Shown in pieces: positions 28,509 through 36,398 of a DNA stretch of 64,000 nucleotides. The stretch lies in assembly GCF_003386095.1 (NCBI RefSeq), contig NZ_QREG01000002.1, positions 64,724-128,723 on the forward strand. Reading direction: 5' to 3'. Position 1 is the first letter of the stretch. Each line of letters opens with the position of its first letter. The position numbers and the translations under genes are program-made. The notes below the pieces were generated by a model. That model was given only the letters and a program-made list of their open reading frames with translations. It made no database searches and was not told the origin of the DNA. The DNA comes from Marinoscillum furvescens DSM 4134 (GTDB taxonomy: Bacteria; Bacteroidota; Bacteroidia; Cytophagales; Cyclobacteriaceae).

Positions 28509-29937
28509 TTATTGGTTTCATTTTTCGGTTGGAATAATACACGAGCACACACAGCACTATCACCCAGGCAAGCAGCGAGATCAGTTCGAGCTTGTAGTAC
28601 TGGACCACTTGCCATACTCCCGGAGTTTGGTAGGTAAAATCTTCTATTTCATCCCACAGGTCTCGCCCTGCCTTATATTCAAAGAACTTTCCATACGTTG
28701 AATTTTGAGCCATATCATGGTTCATTCGACGCACCAGCTCCCTGCGATAGTGCTCCACCTCATTTTCAAAATGAATAAATGTGTGCAGGTCCGTACCGGC
28801 CATTGCCATAGACAAGTGTCTGATGGCCAAAAATGGGTTTAACAAACTCGCAATGCTTGCCAGGTGGTTTTGACGATAAAAAAGCTGCCGCAAACGCTCT
28901 TGATGATGGTCATAAATTCTATTTCCAAAATCCTCACCAGCCTGCATGCTGATCCCTTCGAAGTTGAAGGGAAGCTGCTGCACATCGTCTACCTGATATT
29001 CCTCCAGGTAGCGCTGTTTTAGTTTTTCCTGACGTTCAGATTTTGTAGACTTTCCGTGGAGCCCGTGCGCTTTATCTTCTGCTATGGCTGCTCTAAACTC
29101 GCGCATGGAAGGAATTTCATAAATCCTTTCACTCACATTGGCCACAGTTTTTGGCATGAGCACAGTCAGTATGATCCAGCAAGACAGCAATACCAGCAGC
29201 GCATTTCTCCCCGAAGAAGAGCGCAATGACACCCAAATACTGAGCATCAGAAAAAAGAACAGGTAAATCGTATAACTCACTATGAGTAGTATACTCCTTA
29301 GTCCCAGGTCTGTCATCTTAGCCTGAGCATCACTCAAAAATGCCATAATGATCAATCCTACCACCACGGGTAAGAGTATGCTCAAAAGCAAAAATCCATG
29401 AGCAAGCAGCTTTCCCCATGTAATTTGCTGAAACGTAACCCCCTGACTAATTAGCAGCCGGAGTGTACCCGTCTCACGCTCTTGAGTAATGGTATGAAAA
29501 CTCATAAAAATTATAAGCAGAGGCACCAGTACTTGCAGCACCAATGCGAGGCTGAGCTCTCCAAACCTGATCAAACTACTGTGGTCCTGTGCCGGACGAA
29601 ACATAAACTCATGCTGATAATGAGCTTCTAAATAAACCGAAGTACCCGTATAGGCATCCAAACCAAAATCAAACAAACTCAAAAGTGTCTTTGGCTTGAA
29701 TACATAAGTCCCATAATGTGCTGCTATGTGAGGGTGCTTGTCACCTTGCTCCAGCCACTCCTGTCTTTTCTCCTGCTGAGTCTGTACTATAGCCGAGTGC
29801 TGCTGTGCATAGACCAAATAACCTGTAACTCCCGCCACAGCTAACAGCACCCATACGATAGCACCCAGTACCAACACGCGTCGCTCTCGAAGTGCAACCA
29901 AAACCTCCTTTCTGGCAATAGTTCCGATTACAGACAT
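28501..29937 (-). CDS. ABC-2-type transporter permease with DUF3526 domain (first of pair)
   Basis: 478 residues with the same layout as the next gene. An N-terminal helix at about 22-45 is followed by an extracytoplasmic loop to about 130, then helices from 135 with the coupling sequence ITQERETGTLRLLISQG, a second long loop (about 285-440) and a last helix near 450. Its ATG overlaps the ATPase stop by one base (TAATG). The pair probably arose by duplication. Confidence 0.85.
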   Translation of the reverse strand: MSVIGTIARKEVLVALRERRVLVLGAIVWVLLAVAGVTGYLVYAQQHSAIVQTQQEKRQEWLEQGDKHPHIAAHYGTYVFKPKTLLSLFDFGLDAYTGTSVYLEAHYQHEFMFRPAQDHSSLIRFGELSLALVLQVLVPLLIIFMSFHTITQERETGTLRLLISQGVTFQQITWGKLLAHGFLLLSILLPVVVGLIIMAFLSDAQAKMTDLGLRSILLIVSYTIYLFFFLMLSIWVSLRSSSGRNALLVLLSCWIILTVLMPKTVANVSERIYEIPSMREFRAAIAEDKAHGLHGKSTKSERQEKLKQRYLEEYQVDDVQQLPFNFEGISMQAGEDFGNRIYDHHQERLRQLFYRQNHLASIASLLNPFLAIRHLSMAMAGTDLHTFIHFENEVEHYRRELVRRMNHDMAQNSTYGKFFEYKAGRDLWDEIEDFTYQTPGVWQVVQYYKLELISLLAWVIVLCVLVYYSNRKMKPINE

Positions 29938-30638
29938 TAGTTGTGCATGTGTTTGAGGTATAACTTCTCCAAATCCTGGAAGCTCACTTCGTCAGATTCA
30001 AACTGCTCGATCAACGTACCTTCTTTCATGATGCCAATATGTGTGCCGGTGTCTTTGGCCCGAAACAAGTCATGAGTAGCCATAAGTGTGGCCACACCTT
30101 TATTTTTGAGCTCTAGTAGCAGCTCAGAAAACTCATTACTCGCTTTTGGGTCGAGTCCGGAAGTAGGCTCATCGAGCAAAAGAACCCTGGCATCTCGCGC
30201 ACGCGCCAAAGCTATTCCCACTTTTTGGCGCATGCCTTTAGAATACTTGCTCACCCGCTGATGAATAAAATCCCGCTGCAAGCCTGACTGAATGAGTAAA
30301 TCCTCTAACTGGTCTTTGGTATGCGTACGCCCTCCGAGTCCACAAAAGAAATCGAGGTTTTCAATCCCAGTCAGATTTGGATACAGCTTCAGGTTTTCAG
30401 GAATATAGGACAGCAGTTGCCGGGTATCCTGTGCATGTTTCGACACGTCCATAGACTGAATTTTCGCAGTACCTGAGCTAGGTGCTATAAAATTCAGAAA
30501 CAAGTTGATAGTAGTGGATTTTCCAGCGCCATTCGCACCAAGCAAACAAAAAATCTCCCCTTCCTTAACCGAAAGATTGAGCCCTTTCAAGGCAGTAAAA
30601 TTTCCGTAGCTTTTTGTAAGATCTGTAGCTTCGAGCAT
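29937..30638 (-). CDS. ABC transporter ATP-binding protein
   Basis: 233 residues. Walker A GANGAGKST at 34-42; signature-like YSKGMRQKVGIALA near 130; Walker B VLLLDEPTSGLDP near 152; switch His in MATHD near 188. It is of the CcmA/NosF/drug-export type that pairs with ABC-2 permeases. It has no peptidase domain, so it does not itself cleave the Gly-Gly leader. Located 11 bp after the lipoprotein gene and coupled to the two permeases. Confidence 0.95.
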   Translation of the reverse strand: MLEATDLTKSYGNFTALKGLNLSVKEGEIFCLLGANGAGKSTTINLFLNFIAPSSGTAKIQSMDVSKHAQDTRQLLSYIPENLKLYPNLTGIENLDFFCGLGGRTHTKDQLEDLLIQSGLQRDFIHQRVSKYSKGMRQKVGIALARARDARVLLLDEPTSGLDPKASNEFSELLLELKNKGVATLMATHDLFRAKDTGTHIGIMKEGTLIEQFESDEVSFQDLEKLYLKHMHN

Positions 30639-30649
30639 AGCCTTATGTA

Positions 30650-32107
30650 TTAGTAAACCTGTACCAGTCCAGTTACATATCCACTAGTGCTGGTGGTCTT
30701 TTTGGTCACATCCCCAGTGGAAAGTGAATAGCTATAAAGTGCATCTTCATCACTACCCGCTATTGGAAAAAATACCTCATCATCAGATACTTGCACAAAG
30801 AAAAGTGTCCGCGAACCAGCAAAGGTATTGGGCAGTGCAGCATCTAAGGCACCTTGATCTGTAGAGGTGGTAAGATCAAGCTTTCGATAGCTAAATGAAG
30901 GCTTATCACCATCGAAACCGAACCAGTTGTCATCATTTTCGGACAATGCCGTAAAAGCTACTCCACCGATAAGGTAAAGGCCGAAACAGGATCCGCCTAC
31001 CTGATCGGTGAGGTTGAAAAAATAATCAGGATCAAACGCTGTTTCTCCCGCATTGATTCTCAGTATACCACTGGGCTTTCCGCTAAATAGTCCAGATGCC
31101 TGTATGTAGATATCTCCATTAGCATCACTTGCCATGATGGATGACGGCAATGTGCCAAACAAGGTGGCTGTACGATCATCAGTGATTACCTTCTGCAAGG
31201 TATTAGTTTGCAGGTCCACTACCGCCACTTTAGCTTCCCCACTACTACCAAAATCATTGAGTGCGATAAAAAGTGTCTGGTCACGAATAATCATGTCCGA
31301 ATAGAACAGTCCATCGCCAGCTTCCGAAAGGTCAATTTCTCCTGTGATTCGCATGTCTGCAGGGCTAAACTGAACAGCCCGAGCCAGACCTCCACCTACG
31401 GTGGCATATCCCGTTTGCTCATCTACTATCAGCACTGAGGAAAATGAATTGGCTCCGGGCACAATTATTTCCTGAGTGAGTTCTGCTTCCCCTGCACTAT
31501 TGAACTCGTACTTACCCATGGTAGCAGGAGCTCCAAACCCGGCCGTATACATAGCCTTTCCGTCTGAAAACAAAGCCGCATACTGAGCCAATTCTGTGCT
31601 ATTACTGTTACTTACAGTTTCAGAGTTGATATCTACTACCCCATTGAGAAAAGTAGTAGTGACGTCACCCGCACCCGACACCAGAGCCATACCAAAGGAA
31701 ACAGGCAAAAAGACTTCCACCTCAGCGTCCAGGCTGGATTCATTTCCCAGCTCATCAGTAACAGTAAGTGTAATGGTTTGATAGCCTGACGTAGCTGATG
31801 AAGGCTCATAACCAACCAGAACTTCTCCACTTGTAGCTCCCAAAATATCGTCGGAATTATCTATAGTGACTTCTCCTGCACTAGCGGTCACTTCCAGGTC
31901 TGCTATGCCTCCAGGTACTGCAACCGTAAACGACACTTCCAGGTGCTCACCACCTCTCACCGCCAACTCACCAGCAACATCGATGACAGGAGCGTCGGGA
32001 TCGGGACCATCATCTTCCTGACAGGAGGCCAGTACCAGGCATAGTGAAACGAACAGAGACAACAAGATTCTCCCCGAATTGAAAAAATTGAGCATTGGCT
32101 TTTTCAT
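30650..32107 (-). CDS. Surface lipoprotein with Ig-like and probable beta-propeller domains (DUF4374/XusB-like)
   Basis: 485 residues. Lipoprotein signal ending LVLASC (Cys29), then QEDDG, an acidic surface-export-type signal. Residues about 38-130 form an Ig-like beta-sandwich; the remaining 350 residues show blade-like repeats (YAALFSDGKAMYTAGFG, SVLIVDEQTGYATVGGG, IRDQTLFIALND, TGLVQVY) like DUF4374 propeller lipoproteins. Known relatives such as XusB of Bacteroides bind ferric enterobactin next to a TonB receptor. Here it lies 18 bp after a TonB-dependent receptor, so a ligand-capturing partner is likely. Family assignment is by resemblance only. Confidence 0.65.
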   Translation of the reverse strand: MKKPMLNFFNSGRILLSLFVSLCLVLASCQEDDGPDPDAPVIDVAGELAVRGGEHLEVSFTVAVPGGIADLEVTASAGEVTIDNSDDILGATSGEVLVGYEPSSATSGYQTITLTVTDELGNESSLDAEVEVFLPVSFGMALVSGAGDVTTTFLNGVVDINSETVSNSNSTELAQYAALFSDGKAMYTAGFGAPATMGKYEFNSAGEAELTQEIIVPGANSFSSVLIVDEQTGYATVGGGLARAVQFSPADMRITGEIDLSEAGDGLFYSDMIIRDQTLFIALNDFGSSGEAKVAVVDLQTNTLQKVITDDRTATLFGTLPSSIMASDANGDIYIQASGLFSGKPSGILRINAGETAFDPDYFFNLTDQVGGSCFGLYLIGGVAFTALSENDDNWFGFDGDKPSFSYRKLDLTTSTDQGALDAALPNTFAGSRTLFFVQVSDDEVFFPIAGSDEDALYSYSLSTGDVTKKTTSTSGYVTGLVQVY

Positions 32108-32125
32108 AATTGAACGATTGAATTA

Positions 32126-34495
32126 TTAAGGTTTTGTGATATGATATTTTACTTTGACGTGAAACGACCTACCTGGCTTTTGTACTCGAAAGTTGTCGTA
32201 AGCCAACACATCAAAAAGATTCTGAACTTCCAATGATAGCGTGAGCTGATCTGCTGCTCCTGTGTACGCCAAACCGATATGCTGCACCCATTGGCTTGGC
32301 ACTGTTAGCTTATCCTCCTTTCGGCCGTCTATTTCCCAGTAGCGGAAAAATTCCTCTACATAATTAACTGACCACCAGGCCTGTAACTTATCATGGCTCC
32401 GAAACAAGTCATCAAAACGAGATTGCACCTCTCCATGACCAAAGAGATAGGGTCTGTTGGGCAACCGGGCTCCCAAATACCTATCGCTGCTCACCCCGGC
32501 ACTGGCTTTCTCTGATTGATTTCTAATATCCTGGTAGGTCATGCTGGTGCTTACTGAGAGCCATTCAAACGGTGTGAAACTCAACTGACTTTCCACCCCA
32601 GCAATTTTGACACGAAGTAGGTTTTCATACTTACTCAGTACCGGTGGCGGTACCGCTTGTAGTATGATGATATCTCTAACCTTACGGTAAAATCCGTTTA
32701 ACTCTACGCTCCAAAGATTCCTTTTATAGCGCCCACCAACATTTACATTGTGACTTGTTTCTGGCTTCAATGCCGGATTAGCATTGATAGCTGAGCTAAA
32801 ATCTCCTAGTGACTCTACCCTACCAGGCATCCTGGTGGCGTATTCATAGGATGCTTTTGTCAGTAGGTATCTGCTTGCGTTCCACTTGACCAACTGGCTT
32901 ATCCCAGGCTGAAACCTCTCCTGAGCTATTACCGAAGGTTCGTCATTTTCTATGGCAAACCCTTCTGACCGATAATGATAGGCCTTTACCGCTGACGCAG
33001 AAGTCAATTGCCCTTTAAAGAACTTCTGCTCTAAACTCAGGCCGCTTACCAGTTTTTCGATACGCACAGGCAGCTTGAAATAATCCTCACCATAAAAAGT
33101 CGCTGCTATAGGGTCTGTTCCCTTTCTATTAAACCGGCTCGCCATGGCATTGAATACCACCTTAGAAGTTGGAGATAATTTGTAAGTTAAGTTGACACGA
33201 CTGGCTATATTCTCGCCATTATACTGTAGGTCGTTTTGCGACGTGGTGATCTCGCCACCGTAGGATTTGGTCCCGATTACCTTCCCTTGCCAGTCGTAGA
33301 TATTACTGGTAGTATCTATAAAAGCTGTGCGAATCTTGTTTAACCCCAGGTATATACTTACATCTAACCTATCTATCAGCTCAGCCTTTTCATATTGGAT
33401 AGCCGAACTATAACTGCTCGCCAGATTTAAGGCCTTCCCATAGGGTTGGCGCATTTCAAAATTATGTTGGATCTCATCGTATAGCCCCGCTGCTACAAAA
33501 CTGACCTTCACCTCATCTGCCCACTTTTTATTGAGCAGGCCCAACTCTCCCTTTATCAAATGATTTCGAAAACGGTCGTGAAATTTGGTAGCCGAAATGA
33601 TTTCTGGGTTTCCAAAGTCATTAATTATTTTTACTTCATCGAGTCGATAGTCGTTCTCCGAGGAAGCAAAGTAAGTGCTCACCGCCAATCTCACTCCAGA
33701 ATCCCATCGTTTGGCAGCACTAAGGGTGGTTTGCCAGGTATTAAAAGAGCTATGGGCAGCTGTAACTTCTATAAAATCTTGAAATTCTTTTCGTGTTACA
33801 ATGTTTATGGCTCCACCAAGTGCATCGGAGCCAAGTGATACAGGTACGGCCCCTTTATAGACCTCCATACGTTCGAGGTGGTTTACAGGCAGCATGGCCA
33901 AAGATGGTCCAAACCCTAGCTCATCCACTGGAAACAAAAGATCCATAGGAATGCCATCCACAAACATTTTAACCTGATTGCCTGTGAGGCCCTGAATAGA
34001 CACCTCAGTATCATTCCCCATGCCTCCGCTTTGTCTGACACGTACACCTGGCACAGAATTGAGTAAATCGGGGGCATTGACAGAGCGACTGTGCAGCGCT
34101 TTGGCATCAATCAACGAAATGGATGCAACACTTTCTTTCAGCTCTGCATTGATAGATTTTCCAGAAACAGTGACTGTACGCAGCTCAGTAGGCGCTTCAT
34201 GCAAAACAACTCGAGTGGACATACTTTCTCCAGGCTTTAGGTTCACAGCTTGTACATAAGCCTTGTACCCCAAGAAGCTCACCTGTAGTAGATATTCCCC
34301 CGGCTGTATGTTGGTAAATTCAAAAAAACCATCATTATCGGAAGTGGTCGCTTCATCAGACTGCAACTGAACAAACGCTCCGGGCACGACCTCTCCTGTT
34401 TCATCAAGCACTTGGCCAGCTAGTGACGAAGACTGACTATACCCCCAGTGAGAGGTGATGATTAAAAGAAAGATGGTTGGGATTCTTGCTTTCAT
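32126..34495 (-). CDS. TonB-dependent outer-membrane receptor
   Basis: 789 residues: signal peptide to about 20, carboxypeptidase-regulatory-like domain at 25-105 (LAGQVLDETGEVVPGAFV), plug at about 115-225 (APDLLNSVPGVRVRQSGG, VKMFVDGIPMDLLFP, LERMEVYKGAVPVSLGSDALGGAINIVT), then the barrel. Its size and plug match siderophore, metallophore or vitamin receptors rather than SusC, and no SusD follows. Two TGCAA-N5-TTGCA palindromes sit in its promoter, the same as before the peptide gene at 36173. A probable -7 box TATACTTG (minus strand, one mismatch) lies between the palindromes. Confidence 0.93.
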   Translation of the reverse strand: MKARIPTIFLLIITSHWGYSQSSSLAGQVLDETGEVVPGAFVQLQSDEATTSDNDGFFEFTNIQPGEYLLQVSFLGYKAYVQAVNLKPGESMSTRVVLHEAPTELRTVTVSGKSINAELKESVASISLIDAKALHSRSVNAPDLLNSVPGVRVRQSGGMGNDTEVSIQGLTGNQVKMFVDGIPMDLLFPVDELGFGPSLAMLPVNHLERMEVYKGAVPVSLGSDALGGAINIVTRKEFQDFIEVTAAHSSFNTWQTTLSAAKRWDSGVRLAVSTYFASSENDYRLDEVKIINDFGNPEIISATKFHDRFRNHLIKGELGLLNKKWADEVKVSFVAAGLYDEIQHNFEMRQPYGKALNLASSYSSAIQYEKAELIDRLDVSIYLGLNKIRTAFIDTTSNIYDWQGKVIGTKSYGGEITTSQNDLQYNGENIASRVNLTYKLSPTSKVVFNAMASRFNRKGTDPIAATFYGEDYFKLPVRIEKLVSGLSLEQKFFKGQLTSASAVKAYHYRSEGFAIENDEPSVIAQERFQPGISQLVKWNASRYLLTKASYEYATRMPGRVESLGDFSSAINANPALKPETSHNVNVGGRYKRNLWSVELNGFYRKVRDIIILQAVPPPVLSKYENLLRVKIAGVESQLSFTPFEWLSVSTSMTYQDIRNQSEKASAGVSSDRYLGARLPNRPYLFGHGEVQSRFDDLFRSHDKLQAWWSVNYVEEFFRYWEIDGRKEDKLTVPSQWVQHIGLAYTGAADQLTLSLEVQNLFDVLAYDNFRVQKPGRSFHVKVKYHITKP

Positions 34496-34504
34496 TCTCT
34501 TTTA

Positions 34505-34519
34505 TGCAACTTGATTGCA
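34505..34519. promoter_or_regulatory. Palindromic operator copy 1 (TGCAA-N5-TTGCA)
   Basis: TGCAA CTTGA TTGCA, a perfect 5-5-5 inverted repeat ending 10 bp upstream of the receptor ATG (34495, minus strand). Centre-to-centre distance to copy 2 is 36 bp. Confidence 0.7.
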
Positions 34520-34540
34520 AGTATAGTCATTATAATTAAT

Positions 34541-34555
34541 TGCAACATAATTGCA
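34541..34555. promoter_or_regulatory. Palindromic operator copy 2 (TGCAA-N5-TTGCA)
   Basis: TGCAA CATAA TTGCA. On the minus strand its TTG could also serve as the -33 element, 17 bp before TATACTTG, so a bound protein would block the receptor promoter. Confidence 0.7.
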
Positions 34556-34613
34556 TTATAGTTTCTTCGCTCCTTTTTATAGTTGGCAGAAACAGTGGAC
34601 GAACGGTCTACTT

Positions 34614-35528
34614 TCAGAGTTTCAATTCTTGTATCAACCCTTCGGCTTGCAGTTCTTCCAGGACCTTCAGTTGTGGATCAGAAAGATGAGAATCAGTAAG
34701 CATACCATCGGCTTTTTTCCAAAGCTCAGCAGCGGCAGCAGTCAGCCTATACCCATCCTTATTACCATTGAGCAAAAACATGTCTCCATTTTGCTTTAGC
34801 AGCTGACTCACTTGCTGATTGCGGACGAAGCATTTTGCAGATTCCTGAAGTGGAACCACTTTGCGTTCTTCATTGTACAGCAGGTAGTTGTACGGCTTTA
34901 AGAGCAGAATCTTCTTTTCTTCGAAGCCTGCGAGTTCAAACACCTGTACATCCGTTTCCAGCTGTTCCCGTTTTAAATACGAGCAGGCCACAATTTTTAC
35001 CGGTGTGGGCTCTGGGGAGTGATTCACCACTGTAGCTATTTTCCCCTCTGGCGAGGTATGAATGTCTTTGAGGCTCACATTTTCTACAAAGAAGAAATCA
35101 TCCTGGGCGGTTTTGGAATGGCGTACCTCCCCACCATTGTAGACCTCTGACACCAGCGTATACCTGCCCAACGGAGCATCATCGGGCAAGGTGTAAGGGA
35201 AATAATAATGTCGCCCAGACTGTATGTTTTGTAGAATACCTGCCAGCTTTTCAGGTGAGTGCTGACCACTTAGGTATTCTGCAATGATCAGTAAAGGAAG
35301 GTTCTTATTAAGGTACTTTAGTTGATTTGATGGTTTATCAGGAGCGTTGGCAGGTGTAGGTATGCCCAATACATGTCCTTCGAAAAGCATGGTGACATGC
35401 CCAGTGGGAGATTTGACACCAATACGCACCCATGGGCATATGTGCACATCCGAGAGATGCGATATATTAAAATTCCAGTGAATCGTAACCGTCTGCCCAG
35501 GCAGTGCACGTTTGGGAAAAATACTCAT
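34614..35528 (-). CDS. Protein with C-terminal PqqD-like RiPP recognition element
   Basis: 304 residues, no signal peptide. The N-terminal 200 residues are beta-rich with no recognised family (PGQTVTIHWNFN, WVRIGVKSPTGHVTMLFEG, DAPLGRYTLVSEVYNGG), perhaps an Ig- or macroglobulin-like sandwich. Residues about 232-301 resemble PqqD-type RiPP recognition elements: NGDMFLLN, then GYRLTAAAAELWKKADGMLTD, then a final helix VLEELQAEGLI. Such elements bind leader peptides and bring them to modifying enzymes. It starts 2 bp after the WH-motif protein, which starts 1 bp after the small peptide. The resemblance is by eye and needs a profile check. Confidence 0.6.
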   Translation of the reverse strand: MSIFPKRALPGQTVTIHWNFNISHLSDVHICPWVRIGVKSPTGHVTMLFEGHVLGIPTPANAPDKPSNQLKYLNKNLPLLIIAEYLSGQHSPEKLAGILQNIQSGRHYYFPYTLPDDAPLGRYTLVSEVYNGGEVRHSKTAQDDFFFVENVSLKDIHTSPEGKIATVVNHSPEPTPVKIVACSYLKREQLETDVQVFELAGFEEKKILLLKPYNYLLYNEERKVVPLQESAKCFVRNQQVSQLLKQNGDMFLLNGNKDGYRLTAAAAELWKKADGMLTDSHLSDPQLKVLEELQAEGLIQELKL

Positions 35529-35530
35529 GG

Positions 35531-36061
35531 CTACTTCCTCAATGCTTTAATTCGCTCTTTACTGTATTTCTCAGGGTATTCCTGAAACCATTTTTTCACT
35601 GTCTGTTCGCCCAAATGGTCATAGGTTATTGAAATCAATACTTCTAGTTTCTTCAGGTAATTTTGCCGTGCTGTATCAGCATCCACGGCTAATTGCTTTT
35701 TCCTCTCTTGTTTTTCTGCCTTACTAGCAGGAATGTGATGAAAATATCGCTGAAAATACCGCTCACTAAATTCATGATACTGGGGAGTGAATAAGATCAT
35801 GTTGTGCCACATTTCATCGATAATGAGCAGATCATCTGGAATGAAAGTCCCCGGAATCTGACTGATATAGATAAATTTTAAGGTCTCCTGCATGATTTCC
35901 TGGGCCTCACTTTCATTCATCGCATACATGTCAGTGAAACGCGACAGCATGTCCTCATTTTCGTAACTCAACAAATCTTCTAATTGGTTGGGATCTGGCT
36001 GCATCATAGCTGATAGATTATGAATAGCGGCAACACTTGAGGTGCTGCCGCTCAAAAACAT
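35531..36061 (-). CDS. Small protein with WH...FHH motif, candidate peptide-modifying enzyme
   Basis: 176 residues from ATG 36061 (MFLSGSTSSV), 1 bp after the peptide stop; the frame continues upstream over the peptide gene but the ATG there is less plausible. Predicted helical. The central block DEMWHNMILFTPQYHEF, followed by FHHIP, places Trp85, His86, His96, His108 and His109 as possible metal ligands. From memory it recalls bacterial members of the glycine-rich-domain-protein-like (DUF1399) group. The function of that group is not known to me. A role in modifying the neighbouring Cys/His peptide is inferred only from context. Confidence 0.5.
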   Translation of the reverse strand: MFLSGSTSSVAAIHNLSAMMQPDPNQLEDLLSYENEDMLSRFTDMYAMNESEAQEIMQETLKFIYISQIPGTFIPDDLLIIDEMWHNMILFTPQYHEFSERYFQRYFHHIPASKAEKQERKKQLAVDADTARQNYLKKLEVLISITYDHLGEQTVKKWFQEYPEKYSKERIKALRK

Positions 36062-36062
36062 A

Positions 36063-36173
36063 TTAAAGGGTGTTAGTGCAGTGACCACAGTTACTGCAAT
36101 GTGAACCACCTACCGCACGCTGTGCTTTGTCAGCAAGAATTTGATTGATGAGGACTTCTTTGTTGGTTTTCAT
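36063..36173 (-). CDS. Putative RiPP precursor peptide, Cys/His-rich core
   Basis: 36 residues from ATG 36173 to TAA at 36063. The leader (residues 1-23, MKTNKEVLINQILADKAQ then RAVGG) is charged and ends in Gly-Gly. The core SHCSNCGHCTNTL has three Cys in CxxCxxC spacing and two His. This leader/core layout is typical of precursors cleaved after GG. The gene is first of a collinear block that includes an RRE-bearing protein, is 1 bp from the next gene, and has a good promoter overlapping a palindromic operator. No peptidase is encoded nearby. Alternatives: a small metal-binding peptide that is not processed. Confidence 0.72.
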   Translation of the reverse strand: MKTNKEVLINQILADKAQRAVGGSHCSNCGHCTNTL

Positions 36174-36208
36174 AATTGATTTGAATTAAAATGTATGCCA
36201 ACACTTGT

Positions 36209-36240
36209 AAAAGGTAATTGGCTTCACCTTACTATTGCAA
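36209..36240 (-). promoter_or_regulatory. Promoter of the peptide operon
   Basis: On the minus strand: TTG (36240-36238), a 21-bp spacer, TACCTTTT (36216-36209), a one-mismatch fit to TAnnTTTG. The -33 TTG lies inside palindrome copy 3. The expected start near 36202 gives a leader of about 30 nt. Confidence 0.55.
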
Positions 36241-36250
36241 CAGTGTTGCA
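36236..36250. promoter_or_regulatory. Palindromic operator copy 3 (TGCAA-N5-TTGCA)
   Basis: TGCAA CAGTG TTGCA; the arms extend to TGCAAC-AGT-GTTGCA. It overlaps the -33 element of the peptide promoter, as expected for a repressor site. Confidence 0.7.
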
Positions 36251-36274
36251 TATTTAACAAATCAATTATTTTAA

Positions 36275-36289
36275 TGCAACTATATTGCA
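36275..36289. promoter_or_regulatory. Palindromic operator copy 4 (TGCAA-N5-TTGCA)
   Basis: TGCAA CTATA TTGCA, within a longer repeat AATGCAA-N5-TTGCATT. Centre is 39 bp from that of copy 3, upstream of the peptide promoter. Confidence 0.7.
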
Positions 36290-36344
36290 TTTAATCATAA
36301 TAAAAATCTTACACACCGCTAATGACCTACAGATGATAGCGCAC

Positions 36345-36370
36345 AAAAAAACCCGCACGAAGCGGGTTTT
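36345..36370 (-). terminator. Terminator of the histidine operon
   Basis: AACCCGC/GCGGGTT stem with a 5-nt loop. On the minus strand seven T follow (plus-strand A from 36345). About 30 bp after the hisB stop. It separates the his operon from the peptide operon. Confidence 0.92.
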
Positions 36371-36398
36371 ATGTTACTTATCATTAAAAGGTATGTGC

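Noticed and set aside
29937-30638. Leader-peptidase (C39) function for the ABC ATPase beside the Gly-Gly peptide
   Set aside because: The protein is only 233 residues with no peptidase domain, so leader removal must involve another protein.
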